DNA of 64,000 nt from Nitrosovibrio sp. Nv4 (GCF_900215485.1 NZ_OCMZ01000002.1:806001-870000), one strand, 5' to 3'. Positions 39,320 through 49,664 are shown, numbered from the stretch's first letter. Made by a program: numbers and translations. Notes: a model not told the origin generated them from the letters alone.

Positions 39320-39371
39320 CGCCAACTCCTATTTTAATCAAAGACTTACGAACTAATAAAAATATATATAA

Positions 39372-39414
39372 ACTACCAGTTGAATTTAGATCAAATAAAT
39401 TTCAATATGGTTCC
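39372..39414 (-). repeat. amoC leader repeat, copy 1 (proximal)
   Basis: 43 bp on the minus strand starting GGAACCATATTGAAATTTAT and ending CTGGTAGT, 53 bp before the amoC ATG. A sigma-70-like pair TTGATC and TATATA with 18-bp spacing overlaps its end, so it probably contains or borders the amoC promoter. Similarity to copy 2 continues ~20 bp past the repeat (TTTAT.TAT...TTTTTAT). Confidence 0.65.
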
Positions 39415-39464
39415 AGGATTTCTTCGGTAGCCACCGGGTTCCCACTCGGGATAATGAAAACCAT
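39402..39464 (-). CDS. Putative 20-residue leader peptide in amoC upstream region
   Basis: ATG preceded by AGGAG at 6 nt, the best-spaced ribosome binding site of the region and close to that of amoC itself (AGGAGTT..CGATG in both). The peptide MVFIIPSGNPVATEEILEPY ends inside repeat copy 1. It may be a translated leader, or a relic start left by duplication of the amoC 5' region. No homology is recognised. Confidence 0.35.
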   Translation of the reverse strand: MVFIIPSGNPVATEEILEPY

Positions 39465-39502
39465 CGTAAACTCCTGTGAGGTTGATAAAAATTAATACAT
39501 AA

Positions 39503-39544
39503 ACTACCAGTTCAAATTAGACCAAATTAATTCACAAAAGTTCC
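39503..39544 (-). repeat. amoC leader repeat, copy 2
   Basis: 42 bp starting GGAACTTTTGTGAATTAATT and ending ACTGGTAGT. It aligns with copy 1 with one indel and with copy 3 with none. It lies 39 bp before the ATG of the 20-residue frame. TTGGTC and TATGTA at 18-bp spacing form a weaker promoter-like pair. Confidence 0.65.
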
Positions 39545-39616
39545 GGCTGCGCGATCGGCAATGACCGAACGGTGACTCTTTTCTTGTAACCCGTAATTTC
39601 CAATTGTCGTTATCAT
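39527..39616 (-). CDS. Putative 29-residue frame resembling the amoC N-terminus
   Basis: ATG preceded by AGGAG at 7 nt. The predicted start MITTIGN resembles the AmoC start MSTTTLGN, and the flanking DNA (AGGAG..AAC.ATG) is also similar. The remainder is unrelated to AmoC. It is most easily read as the decayed 5' end of a duplicated amoC; a functional leader peptide is possible. Confidence 0.35.
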   Translation of the reverse strand: MITTIGNYGLQEKSHRSVIADRAAGTFVN

Positions 39617-39666
39617 TTGTTAGCTCCTGTTCGATAATCAAGAAATACCTGTATCGTCCCAAAGGG

Positions 39667-39708
39667 ACTACCAGTCCTCATTCGACTCAGCCTCTTCAGT
39701 AAAGTTCC
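39667..39708 (-). repeat. amoC leader repeat, copy 3 (distal, diverged)
   Basis: 42 bp starting GGAACTTTACTGAAGAGGCT and ending ACTGGTAGT, the same length as copy 2 with matches concentrated at both ends. It lies 51 bp before the ATG of the 29-residue frame. The AT-rich promoter-like part is not kept. Confidence 0.5.
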
Positions 39709-39928
39709 CTGTGCATGCGGCCTGGGTAACTTGGAATCATATCTTGCGAGGACTTGTCCAGTGGTGGTCCATATTCATTCGGCAGAGTCTCTCTGGTCGA
39801 GTGTCATCCCGCAGAGCTACCGAGGTCATGCATTAGATGGAATTCTGCCCCGTGCGTCTCCCCTGGCTGGCCTCTAATTATTAACTTCATGACGAAGTAG
39901 AATTTGATTCCTGGAAAAGGTGCGGCCG

Positions 39929-40070
39929 ATGAAGAAGCGATTTTTTTGGCAAGGAACAGATTATTGGATTTTTTGAAGGAAGCAGATATGGACATGCGGT
40001 TAAGTTGTGCCGCAAGCGTGGTTTTTCCGATGCGTCCTATTACAAATGAAAAGCAAAGTATGGCGCCATG
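39929..40070 (+). pseudogene. IS3-family transposase OrfA remnant
   Basis: Starts ATGAAGAAGCGATTT (MKKRF). After a one-base shift the frame reads KEQIIGFFEGSRYGHAVKLC, then RKRGFSDASYYK, a stop codon, KAKYGAM. Intact OrfA proteins of IS3-type elements read EEQIIGFLKEA..., LCRKHGFSDASYYKW, KAKYGGM, so this copy has at least one frameshift and a Trp-to-stop change (TGG to TGA). No OrfB or terminal inverted repeats are recognised nearby. It is an old insertion relic between amoC and the initiator tRNA. Confidence 0.8.
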
Positions 40071-40468
40071 GTAGTCTGCTACCAACCTGCAAACCAGAAT
40101 GCTGCTGCGCTATGTGGCTCATTCCTGGGAGCAGGTCACCCTAAGAAAACTCTTGTTACAAAAAAACTTGTCCAGAAGAGATTGGCAGATACAGGTTGAG
40201 TGGATAAATTGGCATAGGGACGGTCCATTGGACTTCGCTATGCCACACCATCGGCATGCGCATCTGCGCGATTCGAGAAGATGAGGTCATGAGAGGGAGA
40301 ACTCCAGGGCGCGAAAACTCGCCACACTCCGGTCACCCTCATGCAGATGCACTTCGTTTCGTACGTGGATTCAACTTACGGCTGGACTTGCGCTCGCAAG
40401 AGTGCGTCCCTGCTGGACGCATAAGAAAAAAGCCACTGATCACGTTGATAATCAATGGCTTAATGACC

Positions 40469-40545
<77 letters not shown>

Positions 40546-41073
40546 TCAGAGGGGGCAATTATATAAGGAGAGTGTGCCAAGGTCAAATATTATTCCGGTG
40601 CAAGCTCTGGTCGAGGCAATTTCTTTGGGGCTAACCTCAGACATTCTACAGGTGCCTTTTGATAAAGGTTTTCCTATTTTAGTTACCGGAGCAGGTCTCG
40701 CAATGATGTAGAAAATGAGTATTCCATATATCATCCCATCCGGGTTTGTATAAGTCCTCCATAAGTATCTGGATGGCTCCGGCATTGTGCTGTTGGGAAA
40801 ATCGATTTCTCTGGACAAGCTCGCCTACAGAACCGATGAGCCACATCTTGGAGGAATAGAATCGCTTCCTGTTTTTCTTATGAGAGTTAGCGCACAGAGG
40901 CACACGCAAAATAGCGGCAAAATATGCGCGTTTAAAGCGTGCGTGTCTGAATATCGAACAGGACTCCCTAAAATTCGCTGTTCTCTCAGGCAATTGACCT
41001 GGTTAAGCTCAGCAATATGCCGAGTATGGTTAGGTTTGAGGGGCAGTTTGGTCCGGATGAATATGCAAACAAT

Positions 41074-42012
41074 ATGATCACTGAAACGGATATTCATAGC
41101 GCAAAAATCCTGATCGTCGATGATCAGGAATCAAACGTCCAATTGCTGGAAGGCGTGCTGGCTGCTGCAAACTATACCTCCGTCAGCTCGACGATGGATC
41201 CATATCAGGTATATGACCTGCACCGGCGGAATCATTACGACCTGATCCTGCTCGATTTGAAAATGGCTGGCATGGACGGATTTCAGGTGCTGGACGCTCT
41301 GAAGGAGATTGAAGCGGATGGATACCTCTCGGTACTGGTGGTTACAGCCAATCCGGACTGTAAGCTGCGCGCGCTCCAATCCGGGGCAAAGGATTTCATC
41401 AGCAAACCTTTTGATATGGCCGAGGTGCTTGCGCGCGTTCATAACCTGCTGGAAGTACGCCTCTTGCATCAGCGAGCACGCAGCTATGCCAAAACCCAGG
41501 AATTCATGGCGTTGCATGATCCGCTGACGGGACTTGCCAACAGACGACTCCTGGAAGAAAGGGTTTCCCAGGCTATTATCCATGCAAAGAGGAACAGCAG
41601 CATAATGGCGGTTTTGTATTTGGATCTGGATGGGTTCAGGCAGATCAACAATACGTTGGGTCACGATGTCGGGGATCTGCTTCTGAAACTCGTGGCAGCA
41701 CGCCTGGTAGCCGCGGTCAGACAGGAAGATACGGCGGCACGCCTTGGCGGCGACGAATTTGTGATCGCAATGCCGCATGTCAGTAATATCGGCGGTGTGA
41801 CCCTTGCGGCAGAAAAAATAATCAAGGCGCTATCGCAGCCCTATACTATTCAGGGGAACAATATCAGTCTGACCGCAAGCGCCGGTATCGGTCTTTATCC
41901 TGTCAATGGCAGAGATGTGAGAACGCTGTTGAAGAACGCAGATGCGGCTCTCCTGGATGCCAAGCAAGCGAACAAAAATACCTATAGAATTTCAGAGCAA
42001 GCGTATTCCTAA
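41074..42012 (+). CDS. Response regulator with GGDEF domain (diguanylate cyclase)
   Basis: About 312 residues from ATG 41074; an in-frame ATG at 41017 is possible, but the chosen start aligns with that of the paralogue 1.2 kb downstream (MITETDIHSAKILIVDDQE / MISKPDILNAKILIVDDQE). REC domain ~10-125 has the acidic pair VDDQ, the phospho-acceptor in LILLDLKMAGMDG and the Lys in FISKPFD. The GGDEF domain ~150-310 has HDPLTGLANRR and an intact RLGGDEF catalytic loop. No RxxD inhibitory site is obvious just before it (EDTAARLGGDEF). It should make c-di-GMP when phosphorylated by an unlinked kinase. Confidence 0.92.
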   Translation: MITETDIHSAKILIVDDQESNVQLLEGVLAAANYTSVSSTMDPYQVYDLHRRNHYDLILLDLKMAGMDGFQVLDALKEIEADGYLSVLVVTANPDCKLRALQSGAKDFISKPFDMAEVLARVHNLLEVRLLHQRARSYAKTQEFMALHDPLTGLANRRLLEERVSQAIIHAKRNSSIMAVLYLDLDGFRQINNTLGHDVGDLLLKLVAARLVAAVRQEDTAARLGGDEFVIAMPHVSNIGGVTLAAEKIIKALSQPYTIQGNNISLTASAGIGLYPVNGRDVRTLLKNADAALLDAKQANKNTYRISEQAYS

Positions 42013-42300
42013 TGCCGAATTATATTTTCCGTAGACTCTCGCGGGCTCATTTTCTACTTGGGCTTGATAGTTCACGGCAATCACATGAGGAGAGCCCTCC
42101 ATCGCAGCCTTACTCCCACTCAACAACCTGCCATTTGCCCCGAATGATGTACCGGAATGCGGTAGCTTTCTGTTATCGGGAAAAATAATACAGCCAGTAC
42201 ACAGAAATAACCGCTTTTGCATATCATCTTTAGAACCAATACGATATCTTTGTCAACTTGTAAAGAATTGATCAATTGCCAGTGAAATAGGACAAGAATA

Positions 42301-43137
42301 ATGATTAGCAAACCCGACATTCTTAACGCTAAAATCCTGATTGTTGACGATCAGGAAGCCAATGTCCGGCTGCTTGAGCAAATGCTGAGCGATGCTGGTT
42401 ATACCTGTATCGCCTCGACAATGAATCCCCGCGACGTTAGTGGACTCTATCGCCGGAACCAATATGACCTGATTCTTCTCGACCTGCAAATGCCGGGCAT
42501 GGATGGTTTTCAGGTATTGGAAGCCCTGAAGGAAATCGCACCTGGAGACTACTTGCCGGTACTCGTGATCACCGCCCAGCCGGGCCATAAGCTTCGGGCG
42601 CTACAGGCGGGCGCGAAGGATTTCGTCAGCAAGCCATTTGATCTGATTGAAGTCCAGACACGTATCCACAATATGCTGGAAGTACGTTTATTATACAAAC
42701 AACTGGAGAATTACAATAAAAAACTGGAACAGACCGTGGCGGAGCGGACCGCGGAATTGCGCGAAAGCGAGGCGCGATTTCGTCGCCTGACCGAGTTGGC
42801 CTCTGACTGGTACTGGGAGCAGGATGAAAAGGGCCATTTTACTAAAGTTTATGGGCCGGTCCTTGAAATGCTCGGAATCACAGTTGACAACTTGATGGGT
42901 GAGCCCATAGACCATAAAGCGCACTGGAACAAGGCTGAATACAACGCATTCAAGGCTAACATCGCGGCAAGACGGCCGTTTATCGATTTCGTTTACAGCC
43001 GGACCAAATCTGATGGGACCGAACAATATTTGATGGTTAGCGGCGAGCCGATGTTCGATTCGTCCGGCCGTTTCGTTGGCTATCGTGGGATAGGAAAAGA
43101 TGTTACCGACAGCATGCGTTCCAAGCAGCATTCATGA
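42301..43137 (+). CDS. Response regulator with PAS domain (REC-PAS)
   Basis: 278 residues. REC domain ~10-125 (VDDQE, LILLDLQMPGMDG, FVSKPFD) is highly similar to that of the preceding gene, indicating tandem duplication. A coiled-coil linker (YNKKLEQTVAERTAELRESEARFRRL) leads to a PAS/PAC domain (~165-270, ASDWYWEQDEKGHF ... VGYRGIGKDVTD). It ends just where a GGDEF, EAL or kinase domain normally follows, so no output domain is present. AGGA lies 8 nt before the ATG. Its 3' end overlaps the convergent truB gene by 6 bp. It may act as a phosphate sink or partner of the GGDEF paralogue. Confidence 0.9.
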   Translation: MISKPDILNAKILIVDDQEANVRLLEQMLSDAGYTCIASTMNPRDVSGLYRRNQYDLILLDLQMPGMDGFQVLEALKEIAPGDYLPVLVITAQPGHKLRALQAGAKDFVSKPFDLIEVQTRIHNMLEVRLLYKQLENYNKKLEQTVAERTAELRESEARFRRLTELASDWYWEQDEKGHFTKVYGPVLEMLGITVDNLMGEPIDHKAHWNKAEYNAFKANIAARRPFIDFVYSRTKSDGTEQYLMVSGEPMFDSSGRFVGYRGIGKDVTDSMRSKQHS

Positions 43138-44094
43138 CGACGATGCCGACATGAGCCTTTTGGGAATTATTTCACCGCCTCCAGTCATTTCTCCCAGACC
43201 TAAGAAACGGTTGTCCTGATCGTACAATCGAATCTTTTGTCCCTCCTGCAAGCTATCCGTAGAGAAGTAGTCCCGGATCGTTCGTCCTTGTAGCAAAGAT
43301 GTTACTGCTGCGGCGTCCAGCGTAGCGGCGGGACAACCTCGCATGAGAGTATCAGTGGGGAGGAGGCAGCAGTCCCGCTGCGGCAAGGACATAGCTTCAA
43401 GCGCATCGAGCGTATAGGTATGCGACAAGTCGAAATTATCAAGAGTGCTTCTGCACAAAAAGGTAAGGTACGCTCCACCACATCCGAGCGCCTTGCCTAT
43501 ATCTTCAGCTAGCGTGCGAATATAAGTACCTGTACCGCACTTGACCAGGATGCGCATTTCGTTACCCTCAAGGGAGTTGATATGCAGATCGTGTATAAAG
43601 GCATCACGTGGTTGCCGTTCGATTTCCACCCCTTCCCTGGCATAAATATACATGGGTTTTCCCCGATGCTTCAGCGCGCTGTACATAGGCGGTACCTGCT
43701 TGATTGCACCGGTAAAGCTTGCCAGTACCGCTTCAACTTGTGGCAGCGTAAATTTCAAATAACGGGGCTCTATCTGGCTCGCAACTGAAATTTCACCCTC
43801 GGCGTCCCCGGTAGTACTGATATAGCCGAGTCTCAGGACCGCTTCATATGTCTTGTCTGCGCCAAGCAACGCCGACGAAAACTTTGTAGCTTCACCAAAG
43901 CAAATTGGCAATAGCCCGGTTGCCATCGGGTCTAGCGTGCCTGTGTGCCCCGCCTTGCGCGCGGCAAAGATGCGTTTGGCAATTTGTAGCGCGTTATTGG
44001 ACGAGATGCCGGAAGGTTTGTCGAGCAGCAAAACGCCACTGATCTCGCGTTTGATGGGTTTAGGCTTTAAAATTTGCGGATTCAATCCAGGCAC
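43132..44094 (-). CDS. truB: tRNA pseudouridine(55) synthase
   Basis: 320 residues. LLLDKPSGISSNNALQ and the catalytic aspartate in GHTGTLDPMATGLLP identify TruB; LVKCGTGTYIRTLAEDIG and a C-terminal PUA-like extension follow. It forms pseudouridine 55 in the tRNA T-loop. The start appears to be GTG at 44094. It is the last gene of the rimP-nusA-infB-rbfA-truB run, 27 bp after rbfA. Confidence 0.97.
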   Translation of the reverse strand: MPGLNPQILKPKPIKREISGVLLLDKPSGISSNNALQIAKRIFAARKAGHTGTLDPMATGLLPICFGEATKFSSALLGADKTYEAVLRLGYISTTGDAEGEISVASQIEPRYLKFTLPQVEAVLASFTGAIKQVPPMYSALKHRGKPMYIYAREGVEIERQPRDAFIHDLHINSLEGNEMRILVKCGTGTYIRTLAEDIGKALGCGGAYLTFLCRSTLDNFDLSHTYTLDALEAMSLPQRDCCLLPTDTLMRGCPAATLDAAAVTSLLQGRTIRDYFSTDSLQEGQKIRLYDQDNRFLGLGEMTGGGEIIPKRLMSASSS

Positions 44095-44121
44095 TGAACC
44101 GCGAACTGAACCGTCGGCAGA

Positions 44122-44502
44122 TCAACTACCATCCGGTTCTTTTGCAGGACTCTCCAGCGCCACGGCTTCATCTATCAGTTGTGATAGACGCACGCCTCGC
44201 TCTATCGATTCGTCATAAATGAAATGGAGTTGCGGTACAACCCGAAGCTTCAATCGATGCAACAGATGACTACGTAAAAATCCGGCTGCATGCTCCAACC
44301 CTTTAGCGGTGAGAAAATTGTCACTTTCACTACGCAGCGTCGTATAAAAAACTTTGGCGTGCGTATAATCGTGACTCACCTCAACACCGGTTAACGTGAT
44401 CATGCCAATACGGGGATCCTTCAATTCGTTGCGGATCAGATCGGCCAGTTCACGCTGAATTTGGTCGGCAATACGCAACGAACGAGAATAATCTTTAGGC
44501 AT
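44122..44502 (-). CDS. rbfA: Ribosome-binding factor A
   Basis: 126 residues, single KH-like domain. RIADQIQRELADLIRNELKDPRIGMITLTGVEVSHDYTHAKVFYT is diagnostic. It assists 16S rRNA 5' end maturation and 30S assembly. It is located between infB (23 bp upstream) and truB as in most proteobacteria. Confidence 0.97.
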   Translation of the reverse strand: MPKDYSRSLRIADQIQRELADLIRNELKDPRIGMITLTGVEVSHDYTHAKVFYTTLRSESDNFLTAKGLEHAAGFLRSHLLHRLKLRVVPQLHFIYDESIERGVRLSQLIDEAVALESPAKEPDGS

Positions 44503-44525
44503 AACGGTCCCTACAGGGCCTGCAG

Positions 44526-47147
44526 TTACAAGCTGCGTGCGACTTCGACGATCTCGTACGTTTCAAGTTGGTCGCCCACCTGAATATCATTAAAGTTTTT
44601 CAGCGACAAGCCACATTCAAAACCCGCCCTCACCTCTTTCACATCGTCCTTGAAGCGTTTCAACGACTCAAGCTCGCCAGTATGGATCACCTCGCCGTTA
44701 CGTATCAGTCTCACTAGCGACCCCCGCTTGACGATGCCCTCCTGTACAAGGCAACCAGCTACCGCCCCCACCTTGGAAATACGGAATACTTCACGGATTT
44801 CCACCAATCCGGTGATATTCTCCTTGCGATCCGGCGCCATCATGCCTGACAGTGCTGCTTTGATTTCGTCTACAGCCTCGTAAATAATGCTGTAATAGCG
44901 CACATCCACCCCAGTTGAACTGATGAGCTTGCGCGCGACTGCATCCGCGCGGCTATTGAAGCCGATCACAACCGCTTTCGAAGCTAACGCCAGATTGATA
45001 TCGGATTCAGTAATCGCGCCCACACCACTGTGGATAATGTTAACCCTGACCTCATCGGTAGAAAGTCGTTGAAGTGCATGCGCCAGCGCCTCGTAAGACC
45101 CCTGCACATCGGCCTTGATGATGAGCGCAAGCACTTTGACCTCGCCTTTCTGTTCGAACACATTTTCCAGCTTGGCTGCCTGCTGTTTGGCAAGCTTTAC
45201 GTCCCGGAACTTGCCTTGACGAAACAGCGCAATTTCACGGGCTTTACGCTCATCCGCCAACGCCACTACCGCTTCGCCCGCCACCGGGACTTCTGATAAA
45301 CCCTGAATTTCAACCGGAATGGAAGGCCCCGCCTGCTCCACAGGTTTGCCGGTCTCGTCGAGCATCGCCCGCACCCTGCCAAATACTGCGCCTGCCAGCA
45401 GTATATCGCCGCGCTTCAAGGTTCCAGACTGCACAAGTATCGTTGCCACCGGACCTCGACCCTTATCAAGGCGGGATTCGATGACAATACCTCTGGCGGG
45501 CGCATCTTTTGCCGCCCCGAGTTCCAGCACTTCAGCCTGAAGCAAAACGCTTTCCAGAAGTGCATCGATACCCTGGCCAGTCTTGGCGGAAACCTCGACG
45601 AACATGGTGTCGCCACCCCAGTCCTCCGGCACCACTTCCTGCGTCACCAGTTCTTGCCTGATGCGTTCAGGATTAGCTTCTGGTTTGTCTATTTTTGTCA
45701 TTGCCACCACGATTGGCACTTTGGCAGCCTTTGCGTGATGTATGGCCTCGATTGTTTGAGGCATTACACCGTCATCGGCCGCCACGACCAATATGACCAG
45801 ATCGGTAACCTTTGCGCCCCGAGCGCGCATGGCTGTAAACGCTTCATGGCCAGGTGTATCCAGAAACGTAACCATTCCTCTCTCAGTTTCCACGTGATAG
45901 GCGCCGATATGCTGGGTGATGCCACCTGCTTCTCCACTTGCCACACGGGTACGGCGTATGTAATCAAGAAGGGAGGTCTTTCCATGATCGACGTGCCCCA
46001 TTACGGTGACTACCGGTGCACGCGGCTCCGTCTTGAATTCCACTCCTGGTAACTCCGTATCCGCCAGAAAGGACTCGGGACTGTCCAGCGCTGCGTATTT
46101 GGCTACATGGCCCAGTTCCTCCACCACGATCATGGCAGTTTCCTGGTCCAGCATTTGATTGATAGTTACCATATTTCCCATTTTCATCAGAGCCTTGATA
46201 ACTTCTGCGGCCTTGATTGACATTTTCTGGGCTAGCGCCCCAACGGAAATGGTCTCCGGTACCATAACTTCATGGACAACCGGCTCTGTCGGCACGGAAA
46301 AGCTATGGGCGCCCTGGTCTTCGGCGGAGGGTCTACCGTGTTTATCCCTGCGTGTGCGCCATCCTTTCACGCTTGATAAATCGCCACGCGCCTTGAGTCC
46401 GCGTTTGTCGGTCCTTTCGTCTTTCCAAACTACCTGCTTGGCCTGCTTCTTCTTCTTTTCGGCCTTAGCTGCCTTGTCTTCAGGCTTGACGACCGGTTTA
46501 TGCAAGGTCCCTTCGGTCGGAACAGGCTGCGGCTGAGCCGTTTCTGTTACAGGAGCTACGGATGGGGTAGCGGCAGGTGCAACGGCAGGCGCGGGTTCAG
46601 CAGGCGCCGCGGGTTCACCCACCGCCACAACCGGTTCTTCCTTGACATCTGCCGCAGGCTTTTGCCGCTGCTTCTTCTCCCGGAGTTCTGCGGTCTGCCT
46701 TGCAATCAATTCGGCCTGTTTTCTTGCTTCCTCTTCACGCAATGCCTGCTCCGCAGCATCTATGACCGGGGCACGAACCGGCGCGGCCGTTGAAGGAACA
46801 GAAGGCGCTACGACTGCGGCTTCGACCGTCTTGCTCGCGACTGTTGTCAAATCACCTTTTACAAATACACGCTTTTTGCGCACCTCTACCTGGATACTGC
46901 GAGGTTTGCCGGCGCTATCCGATTTCTTGATTTCAGAAGTCTGGCGACGCGGAAGGGAAATTTTGCCTTTTTCCTCTTTAGCGCCATGAATTTTGCGGAG
47001 ATAATCAAGAAGTTGCGTTTTATCCTTCTCCGTCAAACTATCCTCAGTCAGATGCTTGCGTACCCCCGCAGCCTGAAGCTGTTCCAGTAGTACTGCTGGA
47101 AGCACACCCAGTTCACTAGCGAATTGTTCTACGTTCATTTGAGACAT
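44526..47147 (-). CDS. infB: Translation initiation factor IF-2
   Basis: 873 residues. An IF2N domain at 1-50 precedes a long Ala/Pro/Glu/Lys-rich linker (~80-290, low complexity). The G domain (~375-545) has [23 protein letters not shown] and [12 protein letters not shown]; domains II-IV follow with [10 protein letters not shown]. It brings initiator tRNA to the 30S subunit in a GTP-dependent way; that tRNA gene lies 4 kb downstream. A start is expected at the first ATG (MSQMNVEQF). It is 18 bp after nusA. Confidence 0.98.
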   Translation of the reverse strand: MSQMNVEQFASELGVLPAVLLEQLQAAGVRKHLTEDSLTEKDKTQLLDYLRKIHGAKEEKGKISLPRRQTSEIKKSDSAGKPRSIQVEVRKKRVFVKGDLTTVASKTVEAAVVAPSVPSTAAPVRAPVIDAAEQALREEEARKQAELIARQTAELREKKQRQKPAADVKEEPVVAVGEPAAPAEPAPAVAPAATPSVAPVTETAQPQPVPTEGTLHKPVVKPEDKAAKAEKKKKQAKQVVWKDERTDKRGLKARGDLSSVKGWRTRRDKHGRPSAEDQGAHSFSVPTEPVVHEVMVPETISVGALAQKMSIKAAEVIKALMKMGNMVTINQMLDQETAMIVVEELGHVAKYAALDSPESFLADTELPGVEFKTEPRAPVVTVMGHVDHGKTSLLDYIRRTRVASGEAGGITQHIGAYHVETERGMVTFLDTPGHEAFTAMRARGAKVTDLVILVVAADDGVMPQTIEAIHHAKAAKVPIVVAMTKIDKPEANPERIRQELVTQEVVPEDWGGDTMFVEVSAKTGQGIDALLESVLLQAEVLELGAAKDAPARGIVIESRLDKGRGPVATILVQSGTLKRGDILLAGAVFGRVRAMLDETGKPVEQAGPSIPVEIQGLSEVPVAGEAVVALADERKAREIALFRQGKFRDVKLAKQQAAKLENVFEQKGEVKVLALIIKADVQGSYEALAHALQRLSTDEVRVNIIHSGVGAITESDINLALASKAVVIGFNSRADAVARKLISSTGVDVRYYSIIYEAVDEIKAALSGMMAPDRKENITGLVEIREVFRISKVGAVAGCLVQEGIVKRGSLVRLIRNGEVIHTGELESLKRFKDDVKEVRAGFECGLSLKNFNDIQVGDQLETYEIVEVARSL

Positions 47148-47165
47148 TGATAACCTTTAAATAGC

Positions 47166-48653
47166 CTATGCCTTATCTGCAGAGGCAAACCACGGCGCGC
47201 GCGCCGTCATGATCAATTGCCTGGCTCGTTCGGCGTCCATCTCGACCATTTCAACGAGATCATCCACTGCCAGGTCGGCGAGGTCTTCCTGGGTATTCAC
47301 CCCTTTAGCCGCAAGTTCCCGCGCAGTATGGCCATCCATACCTTCGAGCGAAAGCAGGTCTTCTGCTATATGCTCTACTTTTTCTTCACTGACGATCGCC
47401 TCAGTCAGAAGAGCGTTACGAGCCCGAGTGCGAAGTTCGTTGACCGTTTGCTCGTCAAATGCCTCGATTTCCAGCATTTCGCTGAGCGGCACGTAAGCCA
47501 CTTCTTCCAGCGTCGTAAAACCTTCCTGTACCAGGATATCCGCCACTTCCTCATCCACATCAAGTTTTTCCATGAAGAGCTGACGAAGAACGGAAAATTC
47601 TTCTTCATTTTTCGCCTGTGACTCTTCCATTGTCATGATATTGAGCTCCCAACCAGTCAACTCCGAGGCAAGCCGGACATTCTGACCCCCGCGCCCAATG
47701 GCTTGGGCAAGGTTGTCCTCATCCACCACGATGTCCATACTGTGTTTTTCCTCATCCACCAGGATACTGCTGATTTCGGCAGGGGCCAGCGCATTAATCA
47801 CGAATGTGGCAGGGTCATCCGACCACAAAATGATATCCACCCTTTCTCCTGCCAACTCACCCGTCACCGCCTGTACCCTGGAGCCTCGCATACCAACACA
47901 GGTACCTATCGGGTCAACACGCTGATCGTTTGACTTGACTGCAATCTTGGCGCGTGAACCTGGATCCCTTGCCGCGACCTTGATCTCCAGCAGGCCCTCC
48001 TCAATCTCCGGCACTTCCAGTTCGAACAGCTTTATCAGAAACTCCGGTGCAATCCGCGACAATATCAGCTGCGGGCCACGCGCGTTTCGGTCGATCTTGT
48101 ACAGATAGGCGCGCACACGATCGCCGACCCGCAGGTTTTCCTTGGGAATCATCTGGTCACGGGGCAAAGCAGCCTCCACCCTTCCGGATTCGATGATCGC
48201 GTTACCGCGTTCCATGCGCTTGATGGTCCCCGTGACCATGTACTCTTTGCGTTCGAGAAAATCGTTCAGGATCTGCTCCCGTTCCGCATCCCTTATTTTC
48301 TGGAATATCACCTGCTTCGCAGCCTGGGCGCCAATGCGTCCAAACTCCAACGGTTCCAACACCTCTTCAACGAATTCATCCAGATTGATTTCCGGATCGC
48401 GCTGCTGCGCCTCGCTCAAGGGAATTTGACGGGCAGGGTCCTCAACCATATCGTCCGCTACCACCTGCCAACGGCGCAACGACTGATAATCACCCGTCTC
48501 GTGGTCAATCGACACGCGCACATCAGCGTCCTCGTGAAAACGCTTTTTTGTAGCGGATGCCAACGCCAGTTCGAGTGCGACAAAAACAATGTCCTTCTCG
48601 ACATTTTTTTCGCGCGCCAGCGCATCCACCAATAGCAAAACCTCGCGGGTCAT
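47166..48653 (-). CDS. nusA: Transcription termination/antitermination factor NusA
   Basis: About 495 residues. N-terminal RNAP-binding domain ([20 protein letters not shown]), S1 domain (~130-200), KH1/KH2 ([42 protein letters not shown]) and two C-terminal acidic helix-hairpin-helix repeats (~360-490). The ATG at 48653 has GGAGG just upstream, while a TTG five codons earlier is open but would put that site inside the gene. NusA binds RNA polymerase and modulates pausing. Confidence 0.98.
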   Translation of the reverse strand: MTREVLLLVDALAREKNVEKDIVFVALELALASATKKRFHEDADVRVSIDHETGDYQSLRRWQVVADDMVEDPARQIPLSEAQQRDPEINLDEFVEEVLEPLEFGRIGAQAAKQVIFQKIRDAEREQILNDFLERKEYMVTGTIKRMERGNAIIESGRVEAALPRDQMIPKENLRVGDRVRAYLYKIDRNARGPQLILSRIAPEFLIKLFELEVPEIEEGLLEIKVAARDPGSRAKIAVKSNDQRVDPIGTCVGMRGSRVQAVTGELAGERVDIILWSDDPATFVINALAPAEISSILVDEEKHSMDIVVDEDNLAQAIGRGGQNVRLASELTGWELNIMTMEESQAKNEEEFSVLRQLFMEKLDVDEEVADILVQEGFTTLEEVAYVPLSEMLEIEAFDEQTVNELRTRARNALLTEAIVSEEKVEHIAEDLLSLEGMDGHTARELAAKGVNTQEDLADLAVDDLVEMVEMDAERARQLIMTARAPWFASADKA

Positions 48654-48680
48654 GTTACCTCCAGCCAATTCCTCGGATAA

Positions 48681-49109
48681 TCACAATTTTGGAACCAGAC
48701 GAGCCTTCTCAAGATTATTCAACTCGAGATCAAGCATTTTTCCGTCCACTTCCAGCTTCAACACGCCATCATTCACTTCACGCAGGATTCCGACAAAATT
48801 CCTCTGACCCTGTAACCCTACACGCAACCTCAGTTTAACCGACTCTCCCGCAAAACGGATGAAATCCGAAACCTTTTTCAGTGGCCTGTCCAAGCCGGGC
48901 GATGATACTTCCAGCCGATCGTAATCGATGTTCTCAACCGCAAGCAGCCGACTCAGATGATTACTGACCGCGACACAATCATCTACACCGACACCATCAG
49001 ATTTGTCGATAAACACCCGCAACAGTCTCCCTCGGGATGACCGCTCCACTTCAACCAGCTCGTAGCCCAGTCCCGCCAGAGTCGAGTCGAGTAATTCATA
49101 CAGATCCAT
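48681..49109 (-). CDS. rimP: Ribosome maturation factor RimP
   Basis: 142 residues. [46 protein letters not shown] and [11 protein letters not shown] are diagnostic. It is needed for 30S maturation. First gene of the rimP-nusA-infB-rbfA-truB run; its promoter is expected within about 100 bp upstream. Confidence 0.97.
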   Translation of the reverse strand: MDLYELLDSTLAGLGYELVEVERSSRGRLLRVFIDKSDGVGVDDCVAVSNHLSRLLAVENIDYDRLEVSSPGLDRPLKKVSDFIRFAGESVKLRLRVGLQGQRNFVGILREVNDGVLKLEVDGKMLDLELNNLEKARLVPKL

Positions 49110-49180
49110 AGCATTGACACAAACAAAAAATGGGCTAAAAAGAGCCCATAGTCGATGGCTATTTTAGCAAAAATTTATAA

Positions 49181-49510
49181 TTAATGAAATAGATGCTTGC
49201 CAGGAAACTCCCTGCGCGAACCACGGCGAACACATGGATTGCGCCCCGCCAAAATTTCAGGGCACTCCCCCTTCCAGGATTCTGGCGACGGATGGCCATT
49301 ACCATTTGTATCCGCCTCCCTCACTGTTGGGCGTCCAATTGCGAAGTATCCTGGCGCCCCTGCCGCAAATATCGAAACGTTACTCCCATTACTAAGAGGT
49401 TCATAATTATAAATGGTTGCGTTAGCCGATACTTTTCCGGTTACGCTCGCTATCAGACGTGTCGCAAATCCGATTTCGAAGCCAGTTGCGGCACGTAAAA
49501 AATCTGCCAC
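49181..49510 (-). CDS. Hypothetical 109-residue protein, unrecognised
   Basis: A GTG-started frame in the 555-bp gap between rimP and acs. The sequence ([35 protein letters not shown] ... [17 protein letters not shown]) looks protein-like but I recognise no family. There is no clear ribosome binding site. The opening could be the tail of a longer gene broken by a frameshift, since an adjacent minus-strand frame upstream (49453-49647) is also open. Low certainty; it may be a decayed gene. Confidence 0.3.
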   Translation of the reverse strand: MADFLRAATGFEIGFATRLIASVTGKVSANATIYNYEPLSNGSNVSIFAAGAPGYFAIGRPTVREADTNGNGHPSPESWKGECPEILAGRNPCVRRGSRREFPGKHLFH

Positions 49511-49664
49511 CCGGGTTTTTGCCCCAGGCTATTCATGCCTCCTTGCGGTACTACATGTAGCCCAATCAAAGATTCTTCCGTATGGCCTGATGCAATTTTC
49601 ATGCAGGGAATCGTCGAGTGATACAATTTCACGATTCCCAAAAACAATTAACCGGAGGGTACCC

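Noticed and set aside
39372-39708. CRISPR-like interpretation of the repeats upstream of amoC
   Set aside because: Only three imperfect copies with unequal spacing (131 and 164 bp), each tied to a Shine-Dalgarno and ATG; no cas genes.
41992-42222. 76-residue minus-strand frame between the two response regulators
   Set aside because: No ribosome binding site, no family resemblance, and it runs into the preceding gene on the other strand.
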